Below, in pieces: positions 55,953 to 64,000 of a stretch of 64,000 bases of DNA. The DNA comes from an uncultured Verrucomicrobia subdivision 3 bacterium (GTDB lineage: Bacteria; Verrucomicrobiota; Verrucomicrobiia; Limisphaerales; UBA11358). Under the pieces are notes generated by a model. It ran no database searches. It was not told the DNA's origin and saw only the letters and a program-made list of their open reading frames with translations. Position 1 is the stretch's first letter. Every line of letters begins with the position of its first letter. The stretch spans positions 1-64,000 of the forward strand of contig CAITTG010000088.1 of NCBI GenBank assembly GCA_903895255.1, in the 5' to 3' direction. The position numbers and the translations under genes are program-made.

Positions 55953-57614
55953 ATGAAACATTTGATTCACCGCTTTCTCCCGCTCGTACTGGCCGTGGTC
56001 TTGCCGATCATGCCGCTGCTGCGCTCCCTGGTGCCGGCGGCCAGTCAGGGCCTGGCCCCCTCGGCCTGGTCCATCATCCTTAAAATCGGGGTGGGCTCGG
56101 CCGCCCTGCTCGGCACCTGCGATGCCGTTTCCGGCGCCTCCGTCAGCATCCTGCCTCCCGTCAACGGCGGTTACACGCTTACCCTCACCAATGGCGTGTT
56201 CTACAAAATCAAAATGGCTGAATCCCCTTACGCGGCGGGTTCCTGGACCCCGAACCCCGTGCAAAACACCAGCACGGCGGTCTTCACGATTTATTCCGGA
56301 TTTTTTCTGACCAATGCCACGGGTTTTCTGGCGGCCACACCCTCCATCTCCGGTGGTCGTCAGACCAATCGTTATACCATTTATGTTTGGGGGGCAGGGA
56401 GCCATGCTGCCTCGAGTGTTTTCGCCAACTTCACCAACATCACCCTGCCCGCGATCCCCGGCACGCTCGTCGTGACCGCCAGCCCGCCCGCGCTGGTCAC
56501 GCTGGCGAAAAATCTCACCTGGAATCTGGACGGCGTCTGGCAGACCAACGGCTTCACCAATTTATTTCTCGACCCCGGTTCCCATACGGTCGCTTTCACC
56601 AATATCCCTGGCTGGCTGACCCCGCCCACCCAGTCTCTCACCATCACCAGTGCGGTCCAAACCCGCATTTCCGTGGTTTACACGCAATTGCTTGGCGGCT
56701 TGCAAGTAAACCTCCAGCCTTTGGGCCCCCCCGCCAGCACCGCCACGTGGACGATTGATGGCAGTCCGGCTTATGGTTCCGGCACGATCACCAACCTCTC
56801 GGTATCAGGTACTCATGCCTTGGTTTTCAACGCGGTCACCGGCTACACCACGCCCGCCAGCCAAACTATTACAGTGACCAATGGCTTTACCAACGTCATC
56901 AATGCCTTCTACCTGTCGCCCACGGCGGGAACCATGCAGGTTAATCTTGGTCCGGTGGGCGCGGTTACTGCCGGAGCTCGCTGGCAGCTGGATAACGGCC
57001 CTTGGCTGCCTTCGGGCGCTGCCACCAATGGCACCCCCGGCAACCACACGCTCAACTTCACCAACGTGGCTGGTTGGGCCGCCCCCGCCAGCCAGCCGGT
57101 CACCCTCTCGGCTGCTGCCCTGACCACGGCCACGGCGACCTATGTCCCCGCCAGCGCCGCCTTGCTGGTGAGTTTGACTCCCCCCGCAGCCGTGACGGCT
57201 GGGGCCGCCTTCCAGTTGGATGGTGGGGCCTGGCAACCGGCCGGCACTTTGCTGACCTCCCTTAACCCCGGAACTCACGTGGTCGGCTTTAACCCGGTTT
57301 CCGGGTGGCTCGCCCCGGCCAGTCAATCCCTTGCCCTGACCAACGGGCAGACCAATATTCTGGGGGCCAGTTACGTGCTGATTACCGCCCCGGTGATCAC
57401 CCAGTCGCACTTTGATGGCGCCAATATCATGCTCACCGGCACCGGCACCGCCAATGCTGGCTTTTCCCTCCGGTCCACCAATGACCTCGCGATCCCCCTG
57501 GCCAGCTGGCCGGTCATTGGTACCGGCACCATCAACGGCGCGGGCGTCTTGAATTATACCCAGTCGGTTAATTCCGCCGTCAGCAAAGCTTTTTTCCTCT
57601 TCAGCTCCCCATGA
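55953..57614 (+). CDS. Secreted protein with PEGA-like repeats (1)
   Basis: 553 residues from ATG 55953. Signal (FLPLVLAVVLPIMPLLRSLV), an N-terminal module (about 25-160: SAWSIILKIGVGSAALLGTCDAVSG) shared with the next gene, then about five tandem ~75-residue beta repeats (PGTLVVTASPPALVTLAKNL; SGTHALVFNAVTGYTTPASQ; ALLVSLTPPAAVTAGAAFQL) of PEGA-like type, and a C-terminal ~50 residues nearly identical to the next gene. Probably a surface protein. No PEP-CTERM or LPXTG anchor seen. Confidence 0.75.
   Translation: MKHLIHRFLPLVLAVVLPIMPLLRSLVPAASQGLAPSAWSIILKIGVGSAALLGTCDAVSGASVSILPPVNGGYTLTLTNGVFYKIKMAESPYAAGSWTPNPVQNTSTAVFTIYSGFFLTNATGFLAATPSISGGRQTNRYTIYVWGAGSHAASSVFANFTNITLPAIPGTLVVTASPPALVTLAKNLTWNLDGVWQTNGFTNLFLDPGSHTVAFTNIPGWLTPPTQSLTITSAVQTRISVVYTQLLGGLQVNLQPLGPPASTATWTIDGSPAYGSGTITNLSVSGTHALVFNAVTGYTTPASQTITVTNGFTNVINAFYLSPTAGTMQVNLGPVGAVTAGARWQLDNGPWLPSGAATNGTPGNHTLNFTNVAGWAAPASQPVTLSAAALTTATATYVPASAALLVSLTPPAAVTAGAAFQLDGGAWQPAGTLLTSLNPGTHVVGFNPVSGWLAPASQSLALTNGQTNILGASYVLITAPVITQSHFDGANIMLTGTGTANAGFSLRSTNDLAIPLASWPVIGTGTINGAGVLNYTQSVNSAVSKAFFLFSSP
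57462..57607 (+). repeat. 146-bp near-identical 3' coding repeat, copy 1
   Basis: 142 of 146 bases match 59827-59972; it encodes the C-terminal module SLRSTNDLAIPLASWPVIG followed by TGTINGAGVLNYTQSVNSA. Much more similar than the rest of the two genes. Confidence 0.85.
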
Positions 57615-57696
57615 ATTTATACCTTCACTGGTTGGCTGCCGAGGGCATGACGCCAAAACAAAAAGCGCCTTTTCCGTACCCTAATCCCCTTCAGCC

Positions 57697-59979
57697 ATGA
57701 ATCATTTTACCCGCAAAATTCTTTCCCTCGCCTTGGCGTTAATATTGCCGGTCCTCCCCTTGGTGCGCGCGCTGTTGCCCGCCACCAACCCGGCTTTGGC
57801 ACCCTCAACCTGGTCCATCATTCTGAAAATAGGCGTTGCCACGGGCACCCTGCTGGGCAGTTACGATGCGGTTTCCGGCGCCACCGTCAACGGGGGCGTT
57901 TCGACTTACATCATCCCGCCCGTCAATGGCGGCTTCACGATTCCCCTCACCAATGGATTTCCCTACAAGGTCAAGCTGGCCACCACGCCCAACGCCGCCG
58001 GTTCCTGGACCACCACCCGGGCGGTAAACACCACCACCCCTTCTTTTAACCTTTTCCCCGGTTTCTCCCTGACGAATACCGCGGGATTCCTGGGCGGCAC
58101 TCCGGCCGTCATCGGTGGCCAGCAGACTTATGTCACCACCATCTACGCCTGGGGCACCGGCACCACTGCTGCCGACAGTACCTTCACCAATTTCACTTTT
58201 ATTGTCTATCCCACCTCGCCTCAAATCCTCTGGAGCGGGGCCGATGTGGCGGCCTCCTCATATTGGTCCGACCCGCTCAACTGGCAGCAACCTGGCACCC
58301 CCGCGGCTCCCGTCAGCTCGCAAGCCGTCCTTTTTTATGATTTGGGTGGCGGGTCAACGGCCGGCTCGGTAAATGATATTGTCGATGCTAACCTGACGAT
58401 TCAATCGCTCCAATACGGCAACACGAACAACTACCACACCACCCAGATTAATCCGGGGATCACCCTTGCCGTCACCAATCCGGCGGCCGCGAATTTAGTC
58501 TTCGTCGGGACCGGCACCGATAATGGGGCCAATCAAAGCGTGAATGCCACCATCACCGGCCCGGGTGGCCGGTGGGTCGTGGGTAGTTCCAGTATTGTCT
58601 CGCAAATGATTGTCCAGCAGGGCTCGGCCGCGGCGGGCACGCATAATGCCACCCTGAATCTGGCCAGTCTCGGTGCCTTCAACCTGACCGTCGGTCGTTT
58701 GCTGGTCGGTGGTGCACCCAGCGCGTCCGCCAGTGCGAGCAATTACTGCAGCGGGACGCTGGTGCTGGCCAAAACGAATATGATCCACCTCACCAGCACC
58801 ATTACGCCTGCCTTGGATCTGGGAGACTCCCTCAATAACGGCGCCACCAATCTCCTGCAACTCGGCCAGACCAACGCCCTGTACGTTGACACCCTGACCG
58901 TCGGCAATGCTAAAGCGCTGTCCACCCTGCAATTCAATCCCGCCCTCGCCGCCCTGCATCCCGCGCTGTTGCTGGCCGGAAACTCGTCCGCCCGGGTCAC
59001 CGCCCTAGCGATCGCCGACTTTTCCAGCCAGGCGACCAGTCCCGCCAACACCTTTGGTGTGGTGGACCTCAGCCTGGGGACAGTGAACGCGCAGGTAAAT
59101 ATCTGCTCCATCGCCAAAGGTCAGAATGGCTCCGGTTCCGGGACCGCCACGGGCACCCTGACCATCGGCGCGGGCACCTTTAACGTCAACACTCTCAGTT
59201 TGGCCACCCTGGCCGCCACCACCGCCGCCGCGACCGTGAGCGGCACGGTGAATGTCATCGCCGGCGGCACCCTCGTGGTAAACACCAGTTTGATCCTCGG
59301 TGTCAACCCCGGCGCCCCCGTGGCCGCCACGGCCACCTTGAATATCACCAACGGCACTGTGCTTGCCAATAGCATCACGCTCCAGAATTCCGGCCGGGTG
59401 AATGCCACGATCAATCTGAGTGGGGGCACCCTGGTAATCTCCAACACCGCCGGCACGCTTGCCGCCCCCTTGAGCACGGTGAATTTGGGCGGAGGTTGGC
59501 TGCATTTAAACCTCAACGCTGGCACCGGGGTGACCAACCTCATCGCCACCAACGTGACCGCCACTGCCTCCACCACCTTGGTCCTGGACTCCATCACGGG
59601 CGCCACCGCCTCCAAGGCCTATCCCCTCATCAGCTATGCTGGCTCCGACCCGGCTGCCCGGCTCGTGCTGGGGGCCTTGCCAGCGGGTTACAGCGGCACT
59701 CTGGTGGATGACACCGTCAACAAACTTGTCAGTGTTAAATTCAACCCGCTCCCCCCGGTGCTCAATAGTGTGGTGGCGGCGGCTGGCTCACTGGTCTTCA
59801 GCGGCACGGGCAGCGCCAACACCGGTTTTTCCCTCCGGTCCACCAATGACCTCGCCATCCCCCTGGCCAGCTGGCCGGTCATTGGTACCGGCACCATCAA
59901 CGGCGCGGGCATCTTGAATTATACGCAGTCGGTTAATTCCGCCGTCAGCAAAGCTTTTTTCCTGTTCAGCTCGCCTTGA
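57697..59979 (+). CDS. Secreted beta-helix-like protein (2)
   Basis: 760 residues. Signal peptide (RKILSLALALILPVLPLVRA) and the same N-terminal module as the upstream gene (STWSIILKIGVATGTLLGSY). The centre (about 200-700) is a repetitive Asn/Thr/Gly-rich region resembling autotransporter or beta-helix passenger domains (GTLTIGAGTFNVNTLSLATL; GTVNVIAGGTLVVNTSLILG). C-terminal ~50 residues nearly identical to those of the upstream gene. Likely a surface-exposed or secreted structural protein; not an autotransporter, as no barrel is seen. Confidence 0.75.
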   Translation: MNHFTRKILSLALALILPVLPLVRALLPATNPALAPSTWSIILKIGVATGTLLGSYDAVSGATVNGGVSTYIIPPVNGGFTIPLTNGFPYKVKLATTPNAAGSWTTTRAVNTTTPSFNLFPGFSLTNTAGFLGGTPAVIGGQQTYVTTIYAWGTGTTAADSTFTNFTFIVYPTSPQILWSGADVAASSYWSDPLNWQQPGTPAAPVSSQAVLFYDLGGGSTAGSVNDIVDANLTIQSLQYGNTNNYHTTQINPGITLAVTNPAAANLVFVGTGTDNGANQSVNATITGPGGRWVVGSSSIVSQMIVQQGSAAAGTHNATLNLASLGAFNLTVGRLLVGGAPSASASASNYCSGTLVLAKTNMIHLTSTITPALDLGDSLNNGATNLLQLGQTNALYVDTLTVGNAKALSTLQFNPALAALHPALLLAGNSSARVTALAIADFSSQATSPANTFGVVDLSLGTVNAQVNICSIAKGQNGSGSGTATGTLTIGAGTFNVNTLSLATLAATTAAATVSGTVNVIAGGTLVVNTSLILGVNPGAPVAATATLNITNGTVLANSITLQNSGRVNATINLSGGTLVISNTAGTLAAPLSTVNLGGGWLHLNLNAGTGVTNLIATNVTATASTTLVLDSITGATASKAYPLISYAGSDPAARLVLGALPAGYSGTLVDDTVNKLVSVKFNPLPPVLNSVVAAAGSLVFSGTGSANTGFSLRSTNDLAIPLASWPVIGTGTINGAGILNYTQSVNSAVSKAFFLFSSP
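59827..59972 (+). repeat. 146-bp near-identical 3' coding repeat, copy 2
   Basis: Pairs with 57462-57607 (four mismatches). Suggests recent duplication or gene conversion limited to the C-terminal module. Confidence 0.85.
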
Positions 59980-60046
59980 AGTTGCCGACTGAGGCGCTTG
60001 CGTTAAAAATCGTGACTCTGTCTGCGGCTCAGGTAAGTTTGCCCGG

Positions 60047-61375
60047 GTGAAAACCCGTTTCTCCTTCTGCCTGACGGACCGCTGGCTGCACGTTATAATT
60101 GCCTTTTGGGCAGCTATTCAAACTATTCAGGCCCAGAGTCCCAGCTTCCACCCTGCCCTCCCCACTATTCCCGCCCGGATTGTGGATATCACTCTTTTCG
60201 GGGCCATCGGTGATGGCCTCAGCACCAACACCACCGCCCTCCAGTCCGCCATTGATGACACCCGGTCCGCCGGTGGCGGCACCGTGGAAATTCCGGCCGG
60301 CGTCTATTTGTGCGGACCCGTCACGCTCGCCAACAATTTGCGCCTGCAACTGGATGCCGGTGCCATCCTGCGCCTGCTTCCGCTGGACAAATACCCTGGC
60401 GGCACCGAGACCCCCCCCAATTTCCTCAGCGGTGCGGGCTTGCATGACCTGGCCATCAGCGGCCCGGGCATGATCGATGGCCAGGGCATTCCCTGGTGGC
60501 CGTACGCCAAAAATAAAAGTGCCCATCGCCCCCGCCTCATCGCCCTGTCCGCCTGCCACCGGGTGTTGATTGAAAATGTGACGCTCACGAACTCACCCAT
60601 GTTTCACATCGCCATCAGTGGCAAATCCAGCGATGTCACCGTCCGCGGCGTCACCATCCGCGCCAACCCTTCCACCGATCCCGTTGCCCCCGGGCATAAC
60701 ACGGACGCCTGCGACGTCAGCGGCACCCGCATCCTCATTCAGGATTGCAACGTCAGCGTCGGCGATGACAACTTCACTTGCGGTGGTGGCACCTCCGATG
60801 TGTTGATCACCAACTGCACCTATGGTTATGGCCACGGCGTGTCCATCGGCAGCTACACCCACAGCGGCGGAGTTTCGAATATCACCGTCATCAACTGCAC
60901 CTTCAATCGCACCGAGGCCGGCATCCGCATCAAGTCTGACCGCGACCGCGGCGGCCTGGTGCAAAACCTGGCCTACCTGAATCTCAGCATGACCAATGTC
61001 GGCTGTCCCATCCTGATTTATGGAGCGTATATGAATCCCAACCCGGTTTACCGGGCGCTCGCCAAACTCACGGCCGCCCAGGCCGCCGCCTACCCGGCCG
61101 CGCCGGTGGCCCTGCGCACACCCATCTACCGCAACCTCGTGTTTAGCAACCTCACGGCCACCGTGCAACCCGGCTATCGCGCCGGCCTGATCTGGGGCCT
61201 GCCGGAAATGAATGTGACCAACGTCCTGTTGCAGCAAGTCCACATCACCGCCGACCGCCCCTTTGGCCTTTACGATGTCCAAAATGTGCGCGTGGTGGAT
61301 TCGCAAATCATCACCCCCGCCGGCGTGCCGCCCTGGTCCGTCACCAATGCCACCGTGGCGGTGGAGCCGCGCTAA
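60047..61375 (+). CDS. Glycoside hydrolase family 28 (polygalacturonase-like)
   Basis: 442 residues from GTG 60047. Signal (WLHVIIAFWAAIQTIQAQSP), then the pectate-lyase-like beta-helix start VDITLFGAIGDGLSTNTTAL. GH28 motifs: GHNTDACDVSG (NTD), CNVSVGDDNFTCGG (DD), YGHGVSIGSYTHSG (GHG) and IRIKSDRDRGGLV (RIK). Cleaves galacturonan-type polysaccharide outside the cytoplasm. It overlaps the next minus gene by 4 bp at the 3' ends. Confidence 0.92.
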   Translation: MKTRFSFCLTDRWLHVIIAFWAAIQTIQAQSPSFHPALPTIPARIVDITLFGAIGDGLSTNTTALQSAIDDTRSAGGGTVEIPAGVYLCGPVTLANNLRLQLDAGAILRLLPLDKYPGGTETPPNFLSGAGLHDLAISGPGMIDGQGIPWWPYAKNKSAHRPRLIALSACHRVLIENVTLTNSPMFHIAISGKSSDVTVRGVTIRANPSTDPVAPGHNTDACDVSGTRILIQDCNVSVGDDNFTCGGGTSDVLITNCTYGYGHGVSIGSYTHSGGVSNITVINCTFNRTEAGIRIKSDRDRGGLVQNLAYLNLSMTNVGCPILIYGAYMNPNPVYRALAKLTAAQAAAYPAAPVALRTPIYRNLVFSNLTATVQPGYRAGLIWGLPEMNVTNVLLQQVHITADRPFGLYDVQNVRVVDSQIITPAGVPPWSVTNATVAVEPR

Positions 61376-62004
61376 AACTCCGCCGCGCCCGGGATGAAGT
61401 GTCCGTTGAGTTTGACGCGTTCCTTAAGCTTCTCCATCTCTTGCGCCAGCGGCAGGATTTTTTGCAGATGTCGCTGCAAAAATGCCTGCCGCTCGCGTTC
61501 TGACCGCAGGGTGAGCAAATGATATTCCTCCCGCAGCGAAAGGCCCGCATGATGCGCCACATCGTAACTCCATAGCAGGGCGTCCTTTTTGGCAAATTTC
61601 TTCTGAATCTGAAGCGTCGCGTGCAATTCTTTGATGCCTTGAATGATCTCGCGCATAACCTGGCGGTTCCCGGCGGGATGATCTGCGAGATACTCCACTG
61701 GCGCGCCGCTGTAGAGTTTCGCGGGTGGCAGTCGGAGCGGGCCCGCCAACTGGAAAACCTTTATCCCGTCGGTGACAATGTCCATTTCCCCGTTGTCGTG
61801 AATTTCCCTTATTTCCCGGAGCCGCACCAGGGTCCCCAGTTCGGTGACTTGCTTGTCCAAGACCGTGGGGATGCCGAACGGTGCGCCGGTGTCCGCGCAA
61901 TCCTGAATCAGTTGCCTGTAGCGTGGTTCGAAAATATGGAGATGCAATTCCTCGCCGGGATAAACCACCAGCCCCAGCGGGAAGACCGGAATAAAGGCGC
62001 TCAT
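61372..62004 (-). CDS. LON N-terminal-domain protein
   Basis: 210 residues (ATG 62004; 62016 also possible). The N-terminal substrate-binding domain of Lon alone: FIPVFPLGLVVYPGEELHLH and IFEPRYRQLIQDCADTGAPF, then GTLVRLREIREIHDNGEMDI. A helical C-terminus (HLQKILPLAQEMEKLKERVK) follows. No ATPase or protease domain. Function of stand-alone members is unclear. Confidence 0.88.
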   Translation of the reverse strand: MSAFIPVFPLGLVVYPGEELHLHIFEPRYRQLIQDCADTGAPFGIPTVLDKQVTELGTLVRLREIREIHDNGEMDIVTDGIKVFQLAGPLRLPPAKLYSGAPVEYLADHPAGNRQVMREIIQGIKELHATLQIQKKFAKKDALLWSYDVAHHAGLSLREEYHLLTLRSERERQAFLQRHLQKILPLAQEMEKLKERVKLNGHFIPGAAEF

Positions 62005-62233
62005 GACTTGATCCAATGGCTCATATCACGCCGTTCATGATACCAAACCCGCTGTGGGAGCGAAGCGGAAAACTCGTTAGAACATCGGCGAAAAAGGTTG
62101 GTTTTCGACCGGGAAACACGGGAACATGCCTTTTTAGACGGATTTTTTAGCCTAACCATCCCAACGGGCTGTACGTCTGAAATCTTCCCTTTTGGTTCAG
62201 CGACCCTGACCCCAGTTGTTGACGCAACGCCCT

Positions 62234-63400
62234 TTATTTTAAGGCGCGGGCAAATTGGCCGAGGGTCGTGGCGAAGGTGGCGGCATTGAAATCGGGGATG
62301 GATTGGGCTTCCTGGAACAAATCATTCAGGGTTTGGCTGGCGACGGGCGAAACGGGGGTGGTTTGGGCCAGCAGCAGACGGTCGAGGGCGAGGACCAAGC
62401 GCTCGGCCCGATGGGCGGCGACTTCGCCGGGGGCCGTGGTGAAATCACCCGAGGTGGCGGCCAGCCGGGCAAGCATCGTGGGTGCGAGGTCAGCGGACCA
62501 GGTGAGTCCGGCCGCGGCCCGGGCGGCGGCATCGGCGCCTGATTGAGCGGCTTGGAAGTCGCCGGGACTGGGGCTGATGGCGAGATTGCCCACCCCAGGC
62601 AGGGCCGGATCGACGCCATCGAGTTTTTCCAGCAACCAGACCAATGCCTGCCAGCGGGCGAGCAGATGTTGGTCGGGGATGGTTTCCCGGTTCAACTGCC
62701 AGCTCAATTCCCGCAGGGCCACAGCCTGGCCGACATACCACGTCTGGGCGCGGTTCCAAGCGGGTTTTTCCACCCAATGCCTGGGCTCGGCCGCGCATTG
62801 ACCATCGAGTTCGAAGAGGAGTTCAGGATGGCCGGCTTGCAGCAAGGGCACGGCAAGGGTTTGATGGCAGGCCACACAGGCGTTGGCGCGGACGTAAAGA
62901 TTCTGCAAATCGCGCATGCCGGCGAACACGCGGTCGGCGGGTGTCCAATCTTTGCGGGTGTGGGCGCGCAGCCAGTTTTCCGCGGGGCCATGGCAGCATT
63001 CGCAAGAAACCCCCTCGGTCACAGATATGTCCGGTCCGCGGCGATCGGCGGGAACCGCGGACAAGGGAGCGTGACAGGTGGTGCAGGTTGCGTCGGTGCT
63101 GGGGTCCGTGATGGCCAGCGCGGCGGCGATTTGACGGGAGCGCGCGGTGGCCAGGGTGGCGACGGGTCGTTGGGAATGGAAATCCCGCCGGGACCAGACA
63201 AGATACTGGTTTTGATGCGCTCCGCCGCCGCCATGGCAGGAGGAACTGGCACAGGATGGCGCGCCCAGATAGTGGGGCGGGGCCAGCGTTACCGGTGTTT
63301 CAGCACGGGCGGGTGTGCGGCCGAATAGCGGGAGCGCGGCCGCCAGCCAAAGCCACCAGACCCCTGGGTTGCCCGGAGCGATATTAAGTAGTTTACTCAC
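62234..63400 (-). CDS. Multiheme cytochrome c family protein
   Basis: 388 residues from GTG 63400 (a TTG at 63439 is an alternative, nearly touching the divergent gene). Signal peptide (GVWWLWLAAALPLFGRTPARA). Heme-binding sites: CASSSCH (CX4CH), CTTCH, CECCH, and CVACH, giving three standard and one expanded motif. The C-terminal ~180 residues are helical without hemes (LDRLLLAQTTPVSPVASQTL). Probably periplasmic electron transfer. Divergent from the FAD oxidoreductase at 63434. Confidence 0.85.
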   Translation of the reverse strand: MSKLLNIAPGNPGVWWLWLAAALPLFGRTPARAETPVTLAPPHYLGAPSCASSSCHGGGGAHQNQYLVWSRRDFHSQRPVATLATARSRQIAAALAITDPSTDATCTTCHAPLSAVPADRRGPDISVTEGVSCECCHGPAENWLRAHTRKDWTPADRVFAGMRDLQNLYVRANACVACHQTLAVPLLQAGHPELLFELDGQCAAEPRHWVEKPAWNRAQTWYVGQAVALRELSWQLNRETIPDQHLLARWQALVWLLEKLDGVDPALPGVGNLAISPSPGDFQAAQSGADAAARAAAGLTWSADLAPTMLARLAATSGDFTTAPGEVAAHRAERLVLALDRLLLAQTTPVSPVASQTLNDLFQEAQSIPDFNAATFATTLGQFARALK

Positions 63401-63433
63401 GTTTATAAATTCGTTAATGGAGTGTTTAACCGA

Positions 63434-64000
63434 ATGCAATCCTTTCTTGAGAATTTGCGAACTGAGGCCGGCGGGAGTTTGAGTCTGGCAGCGGGGTTGG
63501 TGTTGACGTTCACACTGGGACTCTGGGCGTTTTTTGAAATGGCCCGGGCATTATGGCGACTTTACGGGGACCGGCAGGAACAATTGGCCGCGATCGAAAA
63601 ACTCCACAACGAGGTGCGGGAGGTCAAACTGCGGTGCCGGGAACTGGAGCAGTCGCAGGCCGGCTGGAATGGCTGCCGGAAATTTACCGTGGCGAAAAAG
63701 GTGCGGGAGTGCGAGGACGTGCATGCCTTTTACTTAAAACCGCATGATGGCCGGCCGCTGCCGGCCTTCAAGCCCGGGCAATATTTGACTTTCCAACTGG
63801 ATTTGCCCGGCCGCGACAAGCCGCTGGTGCGATGCTATTCCCTGTCCGACAGCGCGCACCAAAAAGATTACTACCGCGTCACCATCAAAAAGGAGCAAGC
63901 CCCGCCGGACAGGCCGGAATTGCCACCGGGGGCGGGCTCGACCTATTTTACGGAGGTGGTCAAAGAGGGGGACATTCTCAATGTGAAGGCACCGACGGGG
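63434..64000 (+). CDS. Membrane-anchored ferredoxin-NADP reductase-like oxidoreductase, 3' end outside window
   Basis: The frame from ATG 63434 is open to the window end (189 codons). MQSFLENLRTEAGGSLSLAA and GLVLTFTLGLWAFFEMARAL give one membrane helix, followed by a coiled coil (YGDRQEQLAAIEKLHNEVRE), then an FNR-type FAD domain: FKPGQYLTFQL, LVRCYSLSDSAHQKDYYRVT with the RxYS flavin motif, and GDILNVKAPTG. Resembles the flavohaemoglobin/NqrF/ferredoxin-reductase group; any NAD or 2Fe-2S domain is off the edge. Starts 34 bp from the cytochrome start on the other strand; probably a redox pair. Confidence 0.85.
   Translation, partial: MQSFLENLRTEAGGSLSLAAGLVLTFTLGLWAFFEMARALWRLYGDRQEQLAAIEKLHNEVREVKLRCRELEQSQAGWNGCRKFTVAKKVRECEDVHAFYLKPHDGRPLPAFKPGQYLTFQLDLPGRDKPLVRCYSLSDSAHQKDYYRVTIKKEQAPPDRPELPPGAGSTYFTEVVKEGDILNVKAPTG

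Overview
The window looks like a chromosome segment of a Verrucomicrobia-type bacterium, most likely the Pedosphaera/Limisphaera side of the phylum. This is inferred from the gene mix (four-helix-bundle gene, DUF3570/DUF4266/TlpA/ApbE cluster, Gfo/Idh/MocA oxidoreductases, Uma2 nuclease, secreted proteins rich in Asn-Thr beta strands), from weak Shine-Dalgarno use, and from GC-rich palindromic intergenic repeats. No rRNA or marker phylogeny is present, so the assignment is tentative.

Left flank (1-26.7 kb) is ordinary chromosome. It holds groEL (cut by the window edge), groES and dnaK; a metallo-beta-lactamase-fold hydrolase; a TetR regulator with the ferredoxin-SCP2 protein it probably controls; a 2H phosphoesterase; mnmG carrying two perfect parS-like 16-mers inside its coding sequence; pgi; an M50-like membrane protein; a PTS IIA protein; two Gfo/Idh/MocA oxidoreductases; argS; two toxin-antitoxin pairs interleaved with a duplicated 120-bp small-RNA-like element; dnaN; a cysteine desulfurase; a four-helix-bundle gene between AT-rich repeats; a pseudopilin-like protein; trpF, a LOG-family hydrolase and trpB. 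mnmG with parS sites, dnaN and DnaA-box-like sequences suggest a position near the replication origin.

Middle (26.7-52.7 kb) is accessory DNA with visibly lower GC. An 18-bp perfect direct repeat (27993-28010 and 51899-51916) brackets about 24 kb that starts with a large serine recombinase and ends with mobilization genes (MobC-like protein, MobA/VirD2-type relaxase), an ankyrin protein and RadC: probably an integrative mobilizable element. Its cargo is a seven-gene, co-directional, tightly packed operon (31625-45169): PLD-SNF2 helicase, Eco57I/PglX-like adenine methylase, winged-helix plus PD-(D/E)XK protein, a PD-(D/E)XK plus HExxH metalloprotease fusion, a reverse transcriptase with a long helical C-terminus, a DUF4297-type nuclease, and an SMC-like ABC ATPase with a zinc hook. 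The most economical reading is a composite anti-phage defence operon in a combination I do not recognise as a named system. Outside the element, two degraded copies of the 3' end of trpB flank a Uma2 gene, which suggests repeated insertions at the trpB 3' end.

Right flank (52.7-64 kb) is envelope and redox chromosome: an ApbE-DUF3570-TlpA-DUF4266 cluster, two secreted beta-rich proteins sharing a near-identical C-terminal module, a GH28 glycosidase, a Lon-N-domain protein, a tetraheme-type cytochrome c and, head to head with it, a membrane-anchored ferredoxin-reductase-like oxidoreductase cut by the window edge.
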